A DNA stretch of 64,000 nt from Antedon mediterranea. Taxonomy: Eukaryota; Echinodermata; Crinoidea; Comatulida; Antedonidae. The stretch covers positions 14,825,001-14,889,000 of the forward strand of contig NC_092674.1 in NCBI RefSeq assembly GCF_964355755.1. The letters are read 5' to 3'. The notes beneath the pieces are model-generated. The model worked only from the letters and a program-made list of their open reading frames with translations, ran no database searches and had not been told where the DNA came from. Position 1 is the first letter of the stretch, and each line of letters starts with the position of its first letter. This document shows, one piece after another, positions 34,968 through 46,829 of this stretch. The position numbers and the translations under genes were made by a program.

Positions 34968-36056
34968 CGGCCGTTCCAAGGCAAAACCACGTAACTCGCA
35001 TTTTTGTCAATTTTGAGATTTTTATATTTGGGGAATTATTACAAATTTATGAACAACCTGTAAAAATTTCAGGTTTCAGAGATCATTATTTTTAGAGATA
35101 GTACCACGTATCTTTAAGCAAAAAACAAATAATTCTGGTATTTTCCAAGGCAAAACAACGTATCTACCAGATACGTTGTTCTGCCACGGAAATGCATACG
35201 ATTTTCTCTTCAAATTCACACAATCAGCTAAGTTACGTAATTTTGAGACAGAAACCGCTGATGCATGACGATATGCATAGCAACGATCTTAACTAAAAGT
35301 AAAAGATATCAAACAATACTAGGCTTATTACGCTAGACAACTAATTTTTCAACTAAAATTTATTCTAAGAATTAACTATATTTACGAAAAAGTTCAAACA
35401 AGCTCTAAACTAGGCTAGGCTATTATTTTTGACAAACCTACCTAATCTAGTCTAGTACCCCAGTACTGTCGTTGGATGTAGGCTAGGCCTAGCCTAGTAG
35501 GACGGCCGTCTTTGCATTGTTGTACTAGGCCTTGTAGTAGCAGAGTAGTAGGTAGGCTATAATAAGTCTATATCATAAATAGGCCTAGTAGATGCAAATG
35601 GCTAAGCCTAGCATCAAATGCATTTTTTGTTAAGCCAACCTAGTTTCTAGCCATCATTGGATGATCCCAGCTCTCCCTGTTGTTCAAAAAGAGTTTCAAT
35701 CCATTGTTTTTAAAATCATCACAGTTACGTTGTTTTGCCATGAAATGACCACAGTTACGTTGTTTTGCCACAGAATATCGTAGTTACGTTGTTTTGCCTC
35801 AGAAATTACTTTCATTCTATGAACGTCATTTCCAAGGCAAAACAACGTATCTGTTAAAAGTGGTAATAACTTTTGATCAAATTGTTTAAATTATTTAACA
35901 TTTTGTATTTAATAATAATTATTATTTATATATACTCATGCAAAATTTCACATCATTACGATAATTTGTTGTTGAAATGCAAACACTCAAACTTCAATTC
36001 AATTTTTCTCGAAAAGCAACATTTTGTAGTTACGTTGTTTTGCCTTGGAACGGCCG
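34968..36056. mobile_element. MITE with 29-bp ends and many TACGTTGTTTTGCC motifs
   Basis: The ends begin CGGCCGTTCCAAGGCAAAAC; 28 of 29 terminal bases match in inverted orientation (34968-34996 and 36028-36056). The motif TACGTTGTTTTGCC or its complement occurs at both ends and at least six times inside, including a hairpin (35149-35165 with 35169-35185) and an array at 35724-35799. No coding frame. No clear target-site duplication was found. An outer inverted pair, CACCCCTACA at 34926-34935 and its complement near 36109-36118, may be the ends of an older host element. Confidence 0.75.
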
Positions 36057-36959
36057 AGCGCGCACGCGAAAACTTATTAAGCCTGTACACATTTGGATCG
36101 GACCACTTTTTGTAGGGGTGTCTTTACAAATATAGTAATAAAAACATAATTTAAGTAGGAAATATTATTTACTATTTCTATAAAAGTCTAGCATACATTA
36201 CTAGCATAATCATATCTCAAAATAATATTAATATTAATACAATATACTTGCAGGCAACTTTTATTTATCACAAAATTGCCTCGATGTGGACGATATTTCA
36301 CCCGACCAAAAATGAACCCCATTTTGTTGGGCCACTTTACATTGTCTGTGCCTAGATCAATCATGATGGCTACGATGTTTTTAAGTAGGGCTGGTTAAGA
36401 GTCATAGATATCATATTTCTAGGCCTTGACATTATATTCAGGTTAGTTTTTTTATAAATACAGTAGTCATCAAATGTGTGTTAAATATCTGAAATAGTTA
36501 CCGTTTTTTAACAAGATGTCATTAAAAAATGGCTAGGCCAAAACGAGTCGGGTCTGCACTCGCCGACCACAACTATCATAATGATCGTTCTGATTATTGT
36601 CTGCTGGGCAACAAGGCCTCATAACATCAACAAAACTCTATATCAATACGCCTATACAATCCCATTGGCGCAGCGAAATAGTACGCTCTCGCGTGTGCAG
36701 TAATGGGACACACATTTTCATCGCGCGTAGCGTTACATAAATAGCGCCCTCATAAAGTATGGTTATGATTCTACCTACCATGAAGTATTCCACCATATTA
36801 TATACAATTAGACATTTATTTATTTGCTGTTATATAAACGAGGTGAAATATAATCTCTTGCTGTAACTATTATCATTAGTTAGTGGTTGTAAACTTGTCA
36901 GTGTGATTTTATGGCGGACTCCCGGATTTTGAGGTGATCGGTTGTTCCTCTTATGTCCT

Positions 36960-39690
36960 GCATGATGTTATTTAGCTGGGCATGCATCGATTCACCCCTT
37001 GTTCACCATGAAACCCGAAACCTACGCCCCATTCCCTAATCCAGTTGCATACATGGTGTTCCAGTAAATGCATTTTTGGTGGTTCCGTCTCGCTGATTTC
37101 TCGGAAATACTTCAGGTATGCTGAAATGTTTCTTTCTGTTGAATAAAAAATAAATTAATTGTAGACATATACACATGGTGTACTAATTTATTTGGAAAAA
37201 TGTATTAAAATCAATGGTATTTACCTAATCTTTCAAGCATACTCTGGTCAAAAGGAGCAGAAAGGTTGTAAATGTTGTTGCAAAGTAGGTAAATTATAAA
37301 TAGACGCTGTCATTTCAGAGCAACTAATTGCACAGATGGTATTAGCAGAGAGCAATGCTCTTCTGTCTTTTCAATCACCATGTTGGTTAATTTATTGATT
37401 TTCTGGCTGAAATTGAATAAAAATGAAATAAAATATTTTATGTATATTTTTAATTTTGATAAAATATATCTTTTTTTGATTTCCTACAAATGACTGCCCG
37501 TGGTATGCCTGTCTTGCAGCACCAAAAGATTTTAAAGTTGTATCCAAACATCCACAAATAGGACCATAATCTTTATCTAGCTTGGCTAGCTTAAAATGTT
37601 GTGCCTGACTTACCTGAAAGTAAGTAATGAGTGTATTATTAACAGTAAACAAAAAATAATGGGTAGCAAACAAGGCTAGACCAGAAAAAATGTTTGATTA
37701 ATGTCATGGAGCAGACACTGGAGTTCTAAAGCTAACATAATAATTTGGGGTTTAAATAGACTAAAACAATCTGCTTACATGATGGTCTATCTGACCCTTC
37801 TTTGCCACTATCTCATCAACCAGTTCTTGGAGGTTTGTGATGTCCTCATTTAAAATTAGGAACACCGACAATAGTCTTCCAATGAATTTACTTGTGCTTT
37901 AAGGCCACTAGCCTCTTCTTCATGCTTGCGTGCGTTGGATAGCTGCAATATGCATTTATTTAATTGATGTGAACTTTCTTGTTGGTTTTAAGTTGCCAGA
38001 TGAAATGCCATCTCATTATCTAATTCCTGGTGGCAGGCATCCTCAAAACTCTTAAAATGTTTCAGATAGAGTCCAAGACTTATGTGTAGTCCTGGAAGAC
38101 AAACCTAAAGAAATAACCACAAAGTACATTAATTATGTTATAATTCAGTTATTTTATAATGAAAAGAAAGGTTTCTTTACCCGATTGATTGGAATGTGTA
38201 GTATTTTATCAGCCACAACATTGTTATACAATTTTGCTCGGTTCAAATGGCTACCATCATCTTGGAATGATTTGAGGGTTTCAAGTGTACGAGGTAATAA
38301 ACCATCTGATGCCTCTGATTTATGGCAATACAAGCAGTAGTGGCGACCTAAAAGCAAGTCATAAAAATTATATTATACTGATTGGTGAAATTCTGAAATA
38401 ATTTTTTACTGTACCTGTTAAAAAAAATTTCTTACCATTAGCTCCAGTTAATCCATTATTCTCGTAAGATACTCGTAATCTCGAAACACAAATACTCTTA
38501 TTTTCTTGTCAGTCACTGAAAAATAAAGCATTTAATAAAATTTAATGGACCACTACTTCTGATATACTTATAAAAAGGAGTTCATTTTCATAAATAATGT
38601 AATTACATCAACATTTGAATCTAAATTATGTACTCGCGTCGTCCATCTTGCATTGTGTAGTCCATCATGTACTCGCGTCGTCCATCTTGCATTGTAGTCC
38701 ATCATGTACTTGCGTCGTCCATCTTGCATTGTGTAGACCATCATGTACTCGCGTCGTCCATCTTGCATTGTGTAGTCCATCGATTTGGGGTTTCATGCGA
38801 ATCAAACTGGTTGTTAAATTGTACAAATTGTCTGTTCTGTCAAATACTAGAATAGTCAGTGTATTGCTGAGTGAATTTAGGTGATGGGTGTTGCAAATCT
38901 AAATAATCAATTTAAAATTCACCCCTCCCTTATCACCACCATCTTGTTATGAGCCCATTATGCCACGGCAGTAAATTTAATCTGAAAAAAACATAAATGA
39001 AATAGAAAATACTAATACTTTTCTGTAAAAAATTGAACACAGATTTGAGCCGTGCGCATGCATAGATCAGTATTGAAATAGAAATGGCTACAGAGTATAA
39101 TAATAATAAAGCATAGGTTATAGGATTAAACTCCCTTATTAAATAACTTATATGAAGCATGGGTGGGTAAGGACGGCACATGATCTCTTTGCATGATACA
39201 TGATTACATGGAAAAGCAACTGGTAGGTACAGGCATTATGACAATTACTACATTTAAATGCATTGAAAGAACCAATAATATCAAATGAATTTGGCACTGA
39301 TGGTAGTGTAAGATTAACCAGTGAATTGAAATGATCATGTATTTTTTGGTTAATAATTTGTTGTATTTGATGCTGTTCTGCCCCAACACCACATTTCCTT
39401 TTTACTGGTCTGCCTCCTTTGCCTTAGATTGTAAATGATTTACATGTTGTACACTCTCCGACATAAGGATTGAAGTTGGATTCGTTCTAGTGCCTGACCT
39501 GAGTTTTATGTAGCACAAATGACATGGATTTTGTGGATGAACTTAGACTTCAAATTTCATCTCTTTTACAATGAGGTCTCGGTTTTTTTTTATCATCTTT
39601 TGATTTGGGGGCACGATTTCCTTTGTAAAGTTTAAGCCGTTGGCCACAAACCCTACACAAAGATTGTAAATTCTTAAGGTGTTTGTCCAT
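36960..39690 (-). pseudogene. RAG1-like multi-exon transposase relic, copy B
   Basis: This is a more complete relative of copy A. The N-terminus (ATG at 39690) reads MDKHLKNLQSLCRVCG, then HPQNPCHLCYIKL near 39500-39540, the arrangement of the RAG1 N-terminal zinc region. Then come GRPVKRKCGVGAEQHQ, KCSNCHNACTY, WHNGLIT with GGDKGGVNFKL (38909-38944), IRVFVFRDYEYL with a GLTGANG exon end (about 38443-38517), GRHYCLYCHKSEA (38318-38347), VCLPGLHISLGLYLKHF (38041-38108), GPICGCLDTTLKSFG and RQAYHGQSFVGN (37490-37620), KMHLLEHHV (37051-37076) and FGFHGEQGVNR (about 36988-37015). C-x2-C, H-x4-H and the GEQG region follow the order seen in the RAG1 core. GT/AG borders separate the blocks. Stops and shifts occur in the N-terminal, GGDKGG and linker blocks. 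A minisatellite sits in one intron. Confidence 0.6.
38628..38782. repeat. About 39-bp minisatellite, four units
   Basis: Four units of GTACTCGCGTCGTCCATCTT plus TGCATTGTGTAGTCCATCAT, the second missing two bases. It lies in an intron-like gap of RAG1-like copy B and is CG-rich compared with its surroundings. Confidence 0.85.
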
Positions 39691-39699
39691 GCTGAGTGA

Positions 39700-41660
39700 A
39701 AGAAATAAAACATTTTCGTTTAAGTTATAAATCTACTCCATTTTAACTCAATATAGTAACGAAATCAATACAATTTTAATATAAAATGAGACTATACGTG
39801 CATACTACTATTGCAAAACTAATTTAACCTGCTTGGTCTGGACAAATTCAAATTAATTAAATTTTACGTTTTAAGTTTATTTACTTTTGTTACATGAATA
39901 TGGCCACACGGATGGGAAAAAAAATGGATTTTTGTCTTTTTCGTCATAGCTCATCACATTTAATAGAATGCATCTCGCTTATTCGTATTACATTTTCCAC
40001 CACTTTTTAATATTGTCTAGGTTAATCATTTATCTTTCGCATGAATTACATTGTTAAAAAATGAGTTATTTTGATTTGGATGACGTCATCACATCAAGAA
40101 ATTTGATCACTTATTTTCATCTTTTTCATAAAAAAAAAATCTTTTTGTGTTTGAAAAATATTTTGTTTTATACTATTGCTTTTGAAATACAACAGTGCCA
40201 CATACTTTGTACTTTCGCGGCGATTTGAATGTTATGATGACCAGTTTTTCGAGATGGAAGTACATTTCTGGAGAGATATATGTACAGTACTAATTTAGAT
40301 CAAAAAGACATTTAAATTAGCTTTAGATCGTGTGTAGGATTTTAATTAAGGATTAATTAACATCTCTACAAGACGTGGAATCATTGGAAAAACCATAATT
40401 AGCCTAGATATGTTCCAATTGTCTGTCAAAGTTTTGCCTTTCAGCCAAGCTAGTACTAGGTCTAGCCTAGGCCTGTTAGTTTTAGGCTAGGCCTAGCATA
40501 GGATTTCAGCCTTGCTAGGCCTAGGATTGTTTGGTCGTTTGTTGACATAATTAGCACTAAAGTAGGTGTGTTTATAAAATCCACATTAATATAACAGATC
40601 AGGTGCCGTTTTCGGCCACTTCAACCTATATGGACTATACCACCCACTATGGTTGGACTTATATGGACTATACCACCCACTATGATTGGGCCTGTGGCGA
40701 GCCGAATTTCGATAAATGACACCTCTAGATGGCTGGAAATGGTACTCTGGCACAAAAATTCATAATAAATGGTTCGACAAAATAAAGCAAGAACCAGCAA
40801 TTCATCCAACATTTTAAAAAATGCAAAAAAAAAAAGAAGTCAATTCACACACTGGTTTAATGGTTACCATTTCATTTAAAGACGAGAACTTGGACATTTT
40901 TGAGAAATTGGGAAAAATGCACAAAAAGCGATATCTAAAAAAGAAATGTTGAGGACACCCTAAACAAAGTAGTCTTGTACAACTCTGTTGTATCCATGGG
41001 TTTGACAAAAATAAGAACTTTAAAGTTATTAATATAAAGTTATAACCCTTCAAAAATGGTTCCAAATATAATTTGAAAAAAATGCCATTTTTCAAGCAAA
41101 AATCACTGTTTTTTGGGCACTTTAACAGGCCATAACTTTTGAATGGAAAATCCGATTTCAATCATTTAAATTGCAAAAGTTTATGTTTATGTATTATACT
41201 TTCTATACTGTATAAGGCACAAAATAGACAAAATTTAGCAACAACATATTATTATCAGGTCATACGTACATGCACGTGGCGTTCAAATCTAGTTAATATT
41301 GTATTCAAGTATTAGGCCTATATACTACTACTTTATAGGCCTAGCTATTTATAGTAAGTACTAATTAGTATTAGAGGTAGGTGTTCCCTATAAAGCCTAC
41401 AGTGCATTTGTTTGATTATTGTTTGATATTGATCATCACGTTCTGACGTCACAATACCACGTGACATCCTTGCGTTACTGGGCAACAGCCCAAGCGTTCA
41501 GTGACATTTTTAAGGCCTTGAGATTCAATGGTAAACACGCATATTGTATTTAGTTAAAGGTTTTATTTTTTTTTTTTTCAAAAGTAAAATGCTTCCATAC
41601 ATTATAAGCAATGTAATTAGTCAATATAAATAAAACCAGGGACAGTATAACAACTCTTTT
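39700..41660. other. No gene seen; small repeats only
   Basis: A 36-base unit (CTATATGGACTATACCACCC) is repeated twice at 40626-40680. A TAGGCCTA patch lies at 40440-40530. A frame at 40814-41161 is Phe/Leu-rich and not recognisable. No TE ends were found. Confidence 0.45.
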
Positions 41661-41669
41661 GTTTATTAA

Positions 41670-41822
41670 AGATGTATTGTCCCTTTGACTAATTCCAAAA
41701 AAAATGTTACAAAGATCTTTCAAAAAAAGTGGGTCATTTTGAAGTATTATAATAGATATTAACTTTCACCAAAAAGTAGTTGAAAAAAAAATTATTTAAC
41801 TGAAATACAGACGTTTTTTTGT
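41670..41822. mobile_element. Half copy of the AGATGTATTGTCCC MITE
   Basis: TTAA (41666-41669) is followed by AGATGTATTGTCCC and about 150 bases matching, inverted, the right half of the MITE at 7518-8024 (shared GTGGGTCATTTTGAAGTAT, AACTGAAATACAGACGTTTT). The copy stops exactly where the THAP transposase relic begins. Confidence 0.7.
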
Positions 41823-43393
41823 TCACACCTAGCAACATCTTCATTGAGTACATGCACCGATATTGTAAATAAATTGACTTTTGGTCCTTTAACAACCTTG
41901 GTGCGTTGGTTTTTGCATCTGTGCAATCAATAATGATACGACAAATGGTAAATGATCCACTGAATGATTCAGGCATATTCTTTGCATTCTTTTGCCTACT
42001 GGGCATGACAGACATGGTGTCATCGTAGAGTAACTGATGTAATACATCAACAAAGGTTATGAAGACATTCTTTACTGATGTTGTTGGGTGTAATTCTGCT
42101 TCATCCGTATCATAGTGAGAAGCACCTGGTCTTCTAATTTTACATTCTGCACAGTGTGTTCAAAGTAATTAATAGCACCATCATACCTCTTTACATGGTT
42201 AACAATAACACTCAAGGTTGCCTTATCTGGCAGACCCGTCTCATTTTTTATCTCTTGATCATTTAGCATTTGGGCAGAACTTGTATTTTACATATTTTAG
42301 TTCATTATTAAGTTCTTTAATTACTTTATACTTTTGTTCAAGTTCATATTTCAACACTGTTATTTGTGTTTTTGCCACGACAGATTCCTTCATTCTTTGC
42401 AAATTCGATTTGTCAGCAGAGGTATCCAATAATGCATTAGATGTAGGTTCCACAACATCCAATAATGCATTAGATGTAGGTTCCACAACATCCAATAATG
42501 CATTAGATGTAGGTTCCACAACATCCAATAATGCATTAGGTGTAGGTTCCACAACATCCAATAATGCATTAGGTGTAGGTTCCACAACATCCAATAATGC
42601 ATTAGATGTAGGTTCCACAACATCCAATAATTCATTAGGTGTAGGTTCCACAACATCCAATAATTTGTTAGATGTAGGTTCCACAACATCCAATAATTCT
42701 ATAGATGTAGGTTCCACAACCGAATTCTCTGGCTCATTTACCTGAGGACATTCTTTATAAACAACAGGCACATGCACAATCAACAATAACGGCAACCAAC
42801 CTTCCTCTTCTTTGGCAGGGGAGGCTTATTGCACAAGGTTTCTTCAAAGAACTTGCCTTTGTTGCGTATCTTGACGCCTGTTAAAAGAAATGTGTATTTG
42901 TAAGCAAAAGAGAAACTTGATATGCAACCGAGGGGATGTGAAACAAAGAACAATGATTCAAAAACAGTAGATAAAAACAAGAAAAGTAAATGAGAGTAAA
43001 CAATTTATGACAATGATGAGCAAAACATACAGTATACTTGTTAATACCATTAATAATAAATTATAATATAATTTTTATAAATGGTGCATTCACTGAGCGA
43101 AAAGATTATTTTAATCAACTTGTATATTATATTTAACGGAGCATAAAATCTTTGCTTACGCCTATTTTGACAAAATGACATCAACTTGTAATTAGTGTAC
43201 AGTCTACCCATAAAAAACAATAAAAGTTATAAATAGAAAAATTCTTGAAAAAGAATCGTTAAAATGCAATTACTTTACTCATTTTACCCATCTATCTTAT
43301 TTAGGTTTGTTTAGCATCTTTTTCGGAAACTGCCGAAACAGATTGCACTTTTCACGACCACTGATTACAATCTGGTGCAAAGCACCCCACCAT
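41823..43393 (-). pseudogene. THAP-domain DDE_Tnp_4 transposase, truncated
   Basis: The minus strand starts (ATG at 43393) with a THAP zinc finger, MVGCFAPDCN, then after a shift REKCNLFRQFPKK. An exon at about 42827-42880 carries KGKFFEETLCNKPP and KKRK. The next part (42259-42795) contains nine 11-residue repeats of the type VVEPTSNALLD and a coiled coil (KYELEQKYKVIKELNNELK). A helix-turn-helix region follows (42072-42269: NDQEIKNETGLPDKATLSVI and LEDQVLLTMIRMKQNYT). The DDE domain begins with ICRIIIDCTDAKTNAPRL (first Asp present) and YSMKMLLGVN, and is cut off at 41823, so the second Asp and the Glu are lost. THAP plus DDE_4 is typical of the ISL2EU/PIF group. Frames change between blocks, so it is dead. 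Confidence 0.75.
42426..42722. repeat. 33-bp minisatellite, nine units, in frame
   Basis: Units read AATAATGCATTAGATGTAGG plus TTCCACAACATCC, with a few substitutions (GATGT/GGTGT, GCATTA/TCATTA/TTGTTA). The unit is a multiple of three and lies inside the THAP transposase frame, so it adds an 11-residue repeat. It is also open on the plus strand, which is an accident of codon content. Confidence 0.9.
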
Positions 43394-43399
43394 CTTTAT

Positions 43400-45185
43400 C
43401 GTGTTCTTGGTTTGGTTGAGTGTCTGTAAACAAATGGATAATTTATTTACTATTAATTATTAGTACTTATTAAATAAAAAATCATTATTTCTATTAATTT
43501 ATTTAGCCTAGGCTATATGCCTACTACCTAACCTAGGCTAGGCCCTATATAAAAATATACCCTTTTAGTTTTAAATTAGATCAAGTTTCAACTTGGGTTT
43601 TGAATGTACTTAATTAAGCTAAGCCAAAAAACTAGTAATATATTAAGGCCGATGATCGTCTATAAGGGACTAGGCCTGGCTCGCGGGGACTGGTTAGTGG
43701 TATGTTTGAGACGGGCACACGCTTCCTACTGCCAGCACGAGGTTAGTTAGCTTTCACAGCGGCAGGCAAATTATTGTCGGAAGCGAGGCTAGAGAGTGAC
43801 CTAGGTAATGCATAGAAAAACGTATTTTTAACAACATCCTAATCTTTTTGGACAATATTTCTTTTTTATGTAGACGAGAATATATAGTATGGCGCGCTTC
43901 AAAATATGGTAAAGAACTTACGCCCGCCGCCATTGTATGTACGGTATAAAATTGTCTACTTTCTCAGTTGCACAAATCACCATTTTGAACACCTATCACC
44001 TTTAGCCTTTAGATCGTTAACACTAAACTTGTCTGATTTATGATGTTTTAGAGCTGTCTACTGCTTAATTTTAGACTATGTATTTTGTTACAAAATAATG
44101 TATTATGTTACAAAATAATGTATTATATATAAAAATTTAATCTGTAACTCTGACAGAGTGTTCTACAGTAGATGGCATATAATAAATAAATGCCGATTCA
44201 AAATAAGCAGGCTTTCGAGTTGTTAATGAAGGCTTGTCTGACCATTACAACATTATCTAGAACTTGTTTGAATAACGTGTTCGTATTTCTACGCTTCAAG
44301 CATTTGTCATTTCGGAAGAATAGCTTTGTCGTCATGATCCATACTGGTTGGCAGTAAACTATGATCTATAAAGTTCATAAGTATTTAATGAAAAAGGAAC
44401 GGAAGAAATTTGAATAATTTTTAAATAATGTATTTAAAAATTAGCAAAAACCTTTTAACAACAAACTCGCTGTAACATCTTCTTTAAGTTTTAGGTGCAT
44501 CACGTTGAAAGCAATTTCAGTTTTTTAAAATTAACTTTCTTTTTACGAGTCGATTTAAATCCGATATCTTATTTAATTGTTAAACTTTGAGGATTTGTTC
44601 GATATGTTATCTTTCGAAAATCCATTTGATGCTAAGTGACTCTGGAAAGTATCTGAAAAAGCAAATAACATGTTTAAATGAACTCGAGAACGTGTGTGAC
44701 ATGCTCTTCAAGTGTGTGTGACCGCTTGTAAATTACATACATCTAATACAAGCTAAATTTTGATACATTTGTTGTCATAAATTGTCTTCTGTATAGCCCA
44801 AGTTGGGATAGTCAATAAAAAGTAGTTTTGAGAATGTTTGCACAAGGTTTTTTTTTAGGTTGACACTATCTGTGTACAATTTTTACTGTGATATATCTTA
44901 ATTTATCTAGAACTGTAACACAAAGATTTTTTTGAATGAATTCTGCATAGTTTAAATTGTAATCAATATTCACGTACATCTCGCTAGTGCGATGTTTGGA
45001 AATTGAGATTTCGAAAAAATAGAGTGCGTAATCAGCGGCTCCCGTAGCAACGTACTTGTAGCTCGTACGCGCACGTTCGACACGAGCCGCGGGGAGTTTA
45101 AAACTTCGGTAAATGTTAAAATTTACAACGATAACTTAATAAAAGTAAGAATTTTTTTATTGGATTTTATAAATAATTAAACAAT
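43400..45185. other. No gene seen
   Basis: Contains a TAGGCCTA patch (43500-43560) and a GC-richer stretch at 43660-43800. ATGTTACAAAATAATGTATT is repeated near 44090. No supported reading frame. Confidence 0.4.
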
Positions 45186-45190
45186 CTACT

Positions 45191-45540
45191 CGGCCGTTCC
45201 AAGGCAAAACCACGTAACTACAAAATATGACTTTTCGAGAAAAATGGATTTAAAGTTTGGCTGTTTGCAATTCATGAAAAAATTAGTGTAAGGATGCGAA
45301 ATTTTGCATGATTATATATTTATAATATTTATAATTGCATACGTTTTTTTATTAAAACAGCCAATAAAATAAGAAGTTATTAGCACTTTTAAGAGATACG
45401 TTGTTTTGCCTTGGGATTAGCGTGTATTTAGTGAAAGTCATTTCTGAGGCAAAATAACGTAACTGCGATCTTTCCGTGGTAAAACAACGTAACTGCGATC
45501 TTTCCGTGGCAAAACAACGTAACTGCGATCTTTCGGTTGA
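45191..45540. mobile_element. Truncated copy of the TACGTTGTTTTGCC MITE
   Basis: Starts CGGCCGTTCCAAGGCAAAAC exactly like 34968 and continues with ACTACAAAATATGACTTTTC. It ends with three tandem units of GCAAAACAACGTAACTGCGA plus TCTTTCCGTG (45449-45536). The other terminus is absent. Confidence 0.7.
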
Positions 45541-45840
45541 GCTGAACAGGATAATATTTTTGTTTTGTTTTATGCAGATCTATCGATTTTTTTTAAATGA
45601 AGCTTTTTTTATATAATTGTATTTTCCAAATGTATAGTTAATGGGTTGGAGAGGGTCACCGTACACAGTTAAACTTACTTTTTATCATTTTAATCCTACA
45701 GAGTAAAAAAATTGATTTCAACAAGAAAAATATAGGGATGTATTGTATGTACTTGCATTTTTTGCTAAGGTTATTAATATTAGCGTTTTATGTTAAAATG
45801 TTTTTTGGGGTAAGGGTGTACATTAATTAAAACACTAATT

Positions 45841-46745
45841 ACCGTATATTTCGGTGTATAAGTCGCACTTTTGACACGCAAATTTGACCTCTAAATTAAG
45901 GGTGCGTCTTATACACCGAACATAAATGCCTCACCACACAGATTGTACATAGGCCTAGGCCTTAGGCTATCGTCACCTCGTTTGCTAGGTTAGGCCTAGC
46001 TACAGTAACTAACTAACGTAACGGCAACCTGCTTCTGCCTAGTTTTCAAGGCATTTTAGCATGATGTTATACTAAATATGATGAAAAGATTTGTTCATTA
46101 TGGCGCTCCGATAAAATTTCATTTGTAAACGTTTACGTACGATTGGAATAGTATTTATTTATACAGTAGTTATACGCACGATCGCCGTACCCCCAGCGCA
46201 AGCCTTTTCTTGGCGGCCACATGGTGTATTTATAGTTATACGCACGACCGCCGTACCCCTAGCCTAGCGCAAGCCCTTCTTGGCGGCCACATGGTGTACG
46301 GTATTCGATTAGTATATTCTCCAGTTGATTATAGCATGGACCTAGCGTATAGACTTCTCGGATACATAGATACTAATCGAATACGATTGTCCGTGAAAAC
46401 GTGCGCCCTCTCGAAATGATCGAGCGAGGCTAGCCCACACACGTGTTACACACACGGTCATGCACTCGATGTTGCGGCGAAACTCATGAATAACAAGTTA
46501 GAAAGAACTTGTTGAGGCTGGGCGCGGCCGAGCCTAGGTATAAAAAAACCTAAATAAAGGACGCCGTTGTAGATATAACAAAATATATTATTACAATAAT
46601 ATTGATTACAATTTAAAAAAACATTGTTTTGATGAAAAATAAGGTGCGTCTTATACATCGACGATATAAAAAACACCGATATTTTACTCTCAGTTAGGGG
46701 GTGCGTCTTATACACAGGTGCGACTTATACACCGAAATATACGGT
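45841..46745. mobile_element. MITE with perfect 28-bp terminal inverted repeats
   Basis: The first 28 bases (ACCGTATATTTCGGTGTATA then AGTCGCAC) equal the complement of the last 28 (46718-46745). A second inverted pair inside, GGGTGCGTCTTATACACCGA at 45900 and related words near 46640 and 46700, repeats the terminal theme. The 15-mer TAATTAAAACACTAA is found directly outside at 45824-45838 and overlaps the right end at 46745-46759. A CG-rich interior holds a 66-bp tandem duplication (46167-46299, with CGCCGTACCCC and CTTGGCGGCCACATGGTGTA). No transposase. Confidence 0.8.
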
Positions 46746-46829
46746 AATTAAAACACTAACCAATATAAATGTAAATCGTTTAAGCTTCTCAATTTAATTC
46801 ATTTATTGATTCCAATTGTCGTTTAAGAC

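Noticed and set aside
42426-42722. CRISPR-like direct repeats
   Set aside because: Units are contiguous without spacers, and the DNA is eukaryotic; it is a minisatellite.
42218-42745. Plus-strand 175-codon frame with NNALDVGSTTS repeats
   Set aside because: It is the antisense of the 33-bp minisatellite in the THAP transposase; outside the repeat there is no recognisable protein, while the minus strand has motifs on both sides.
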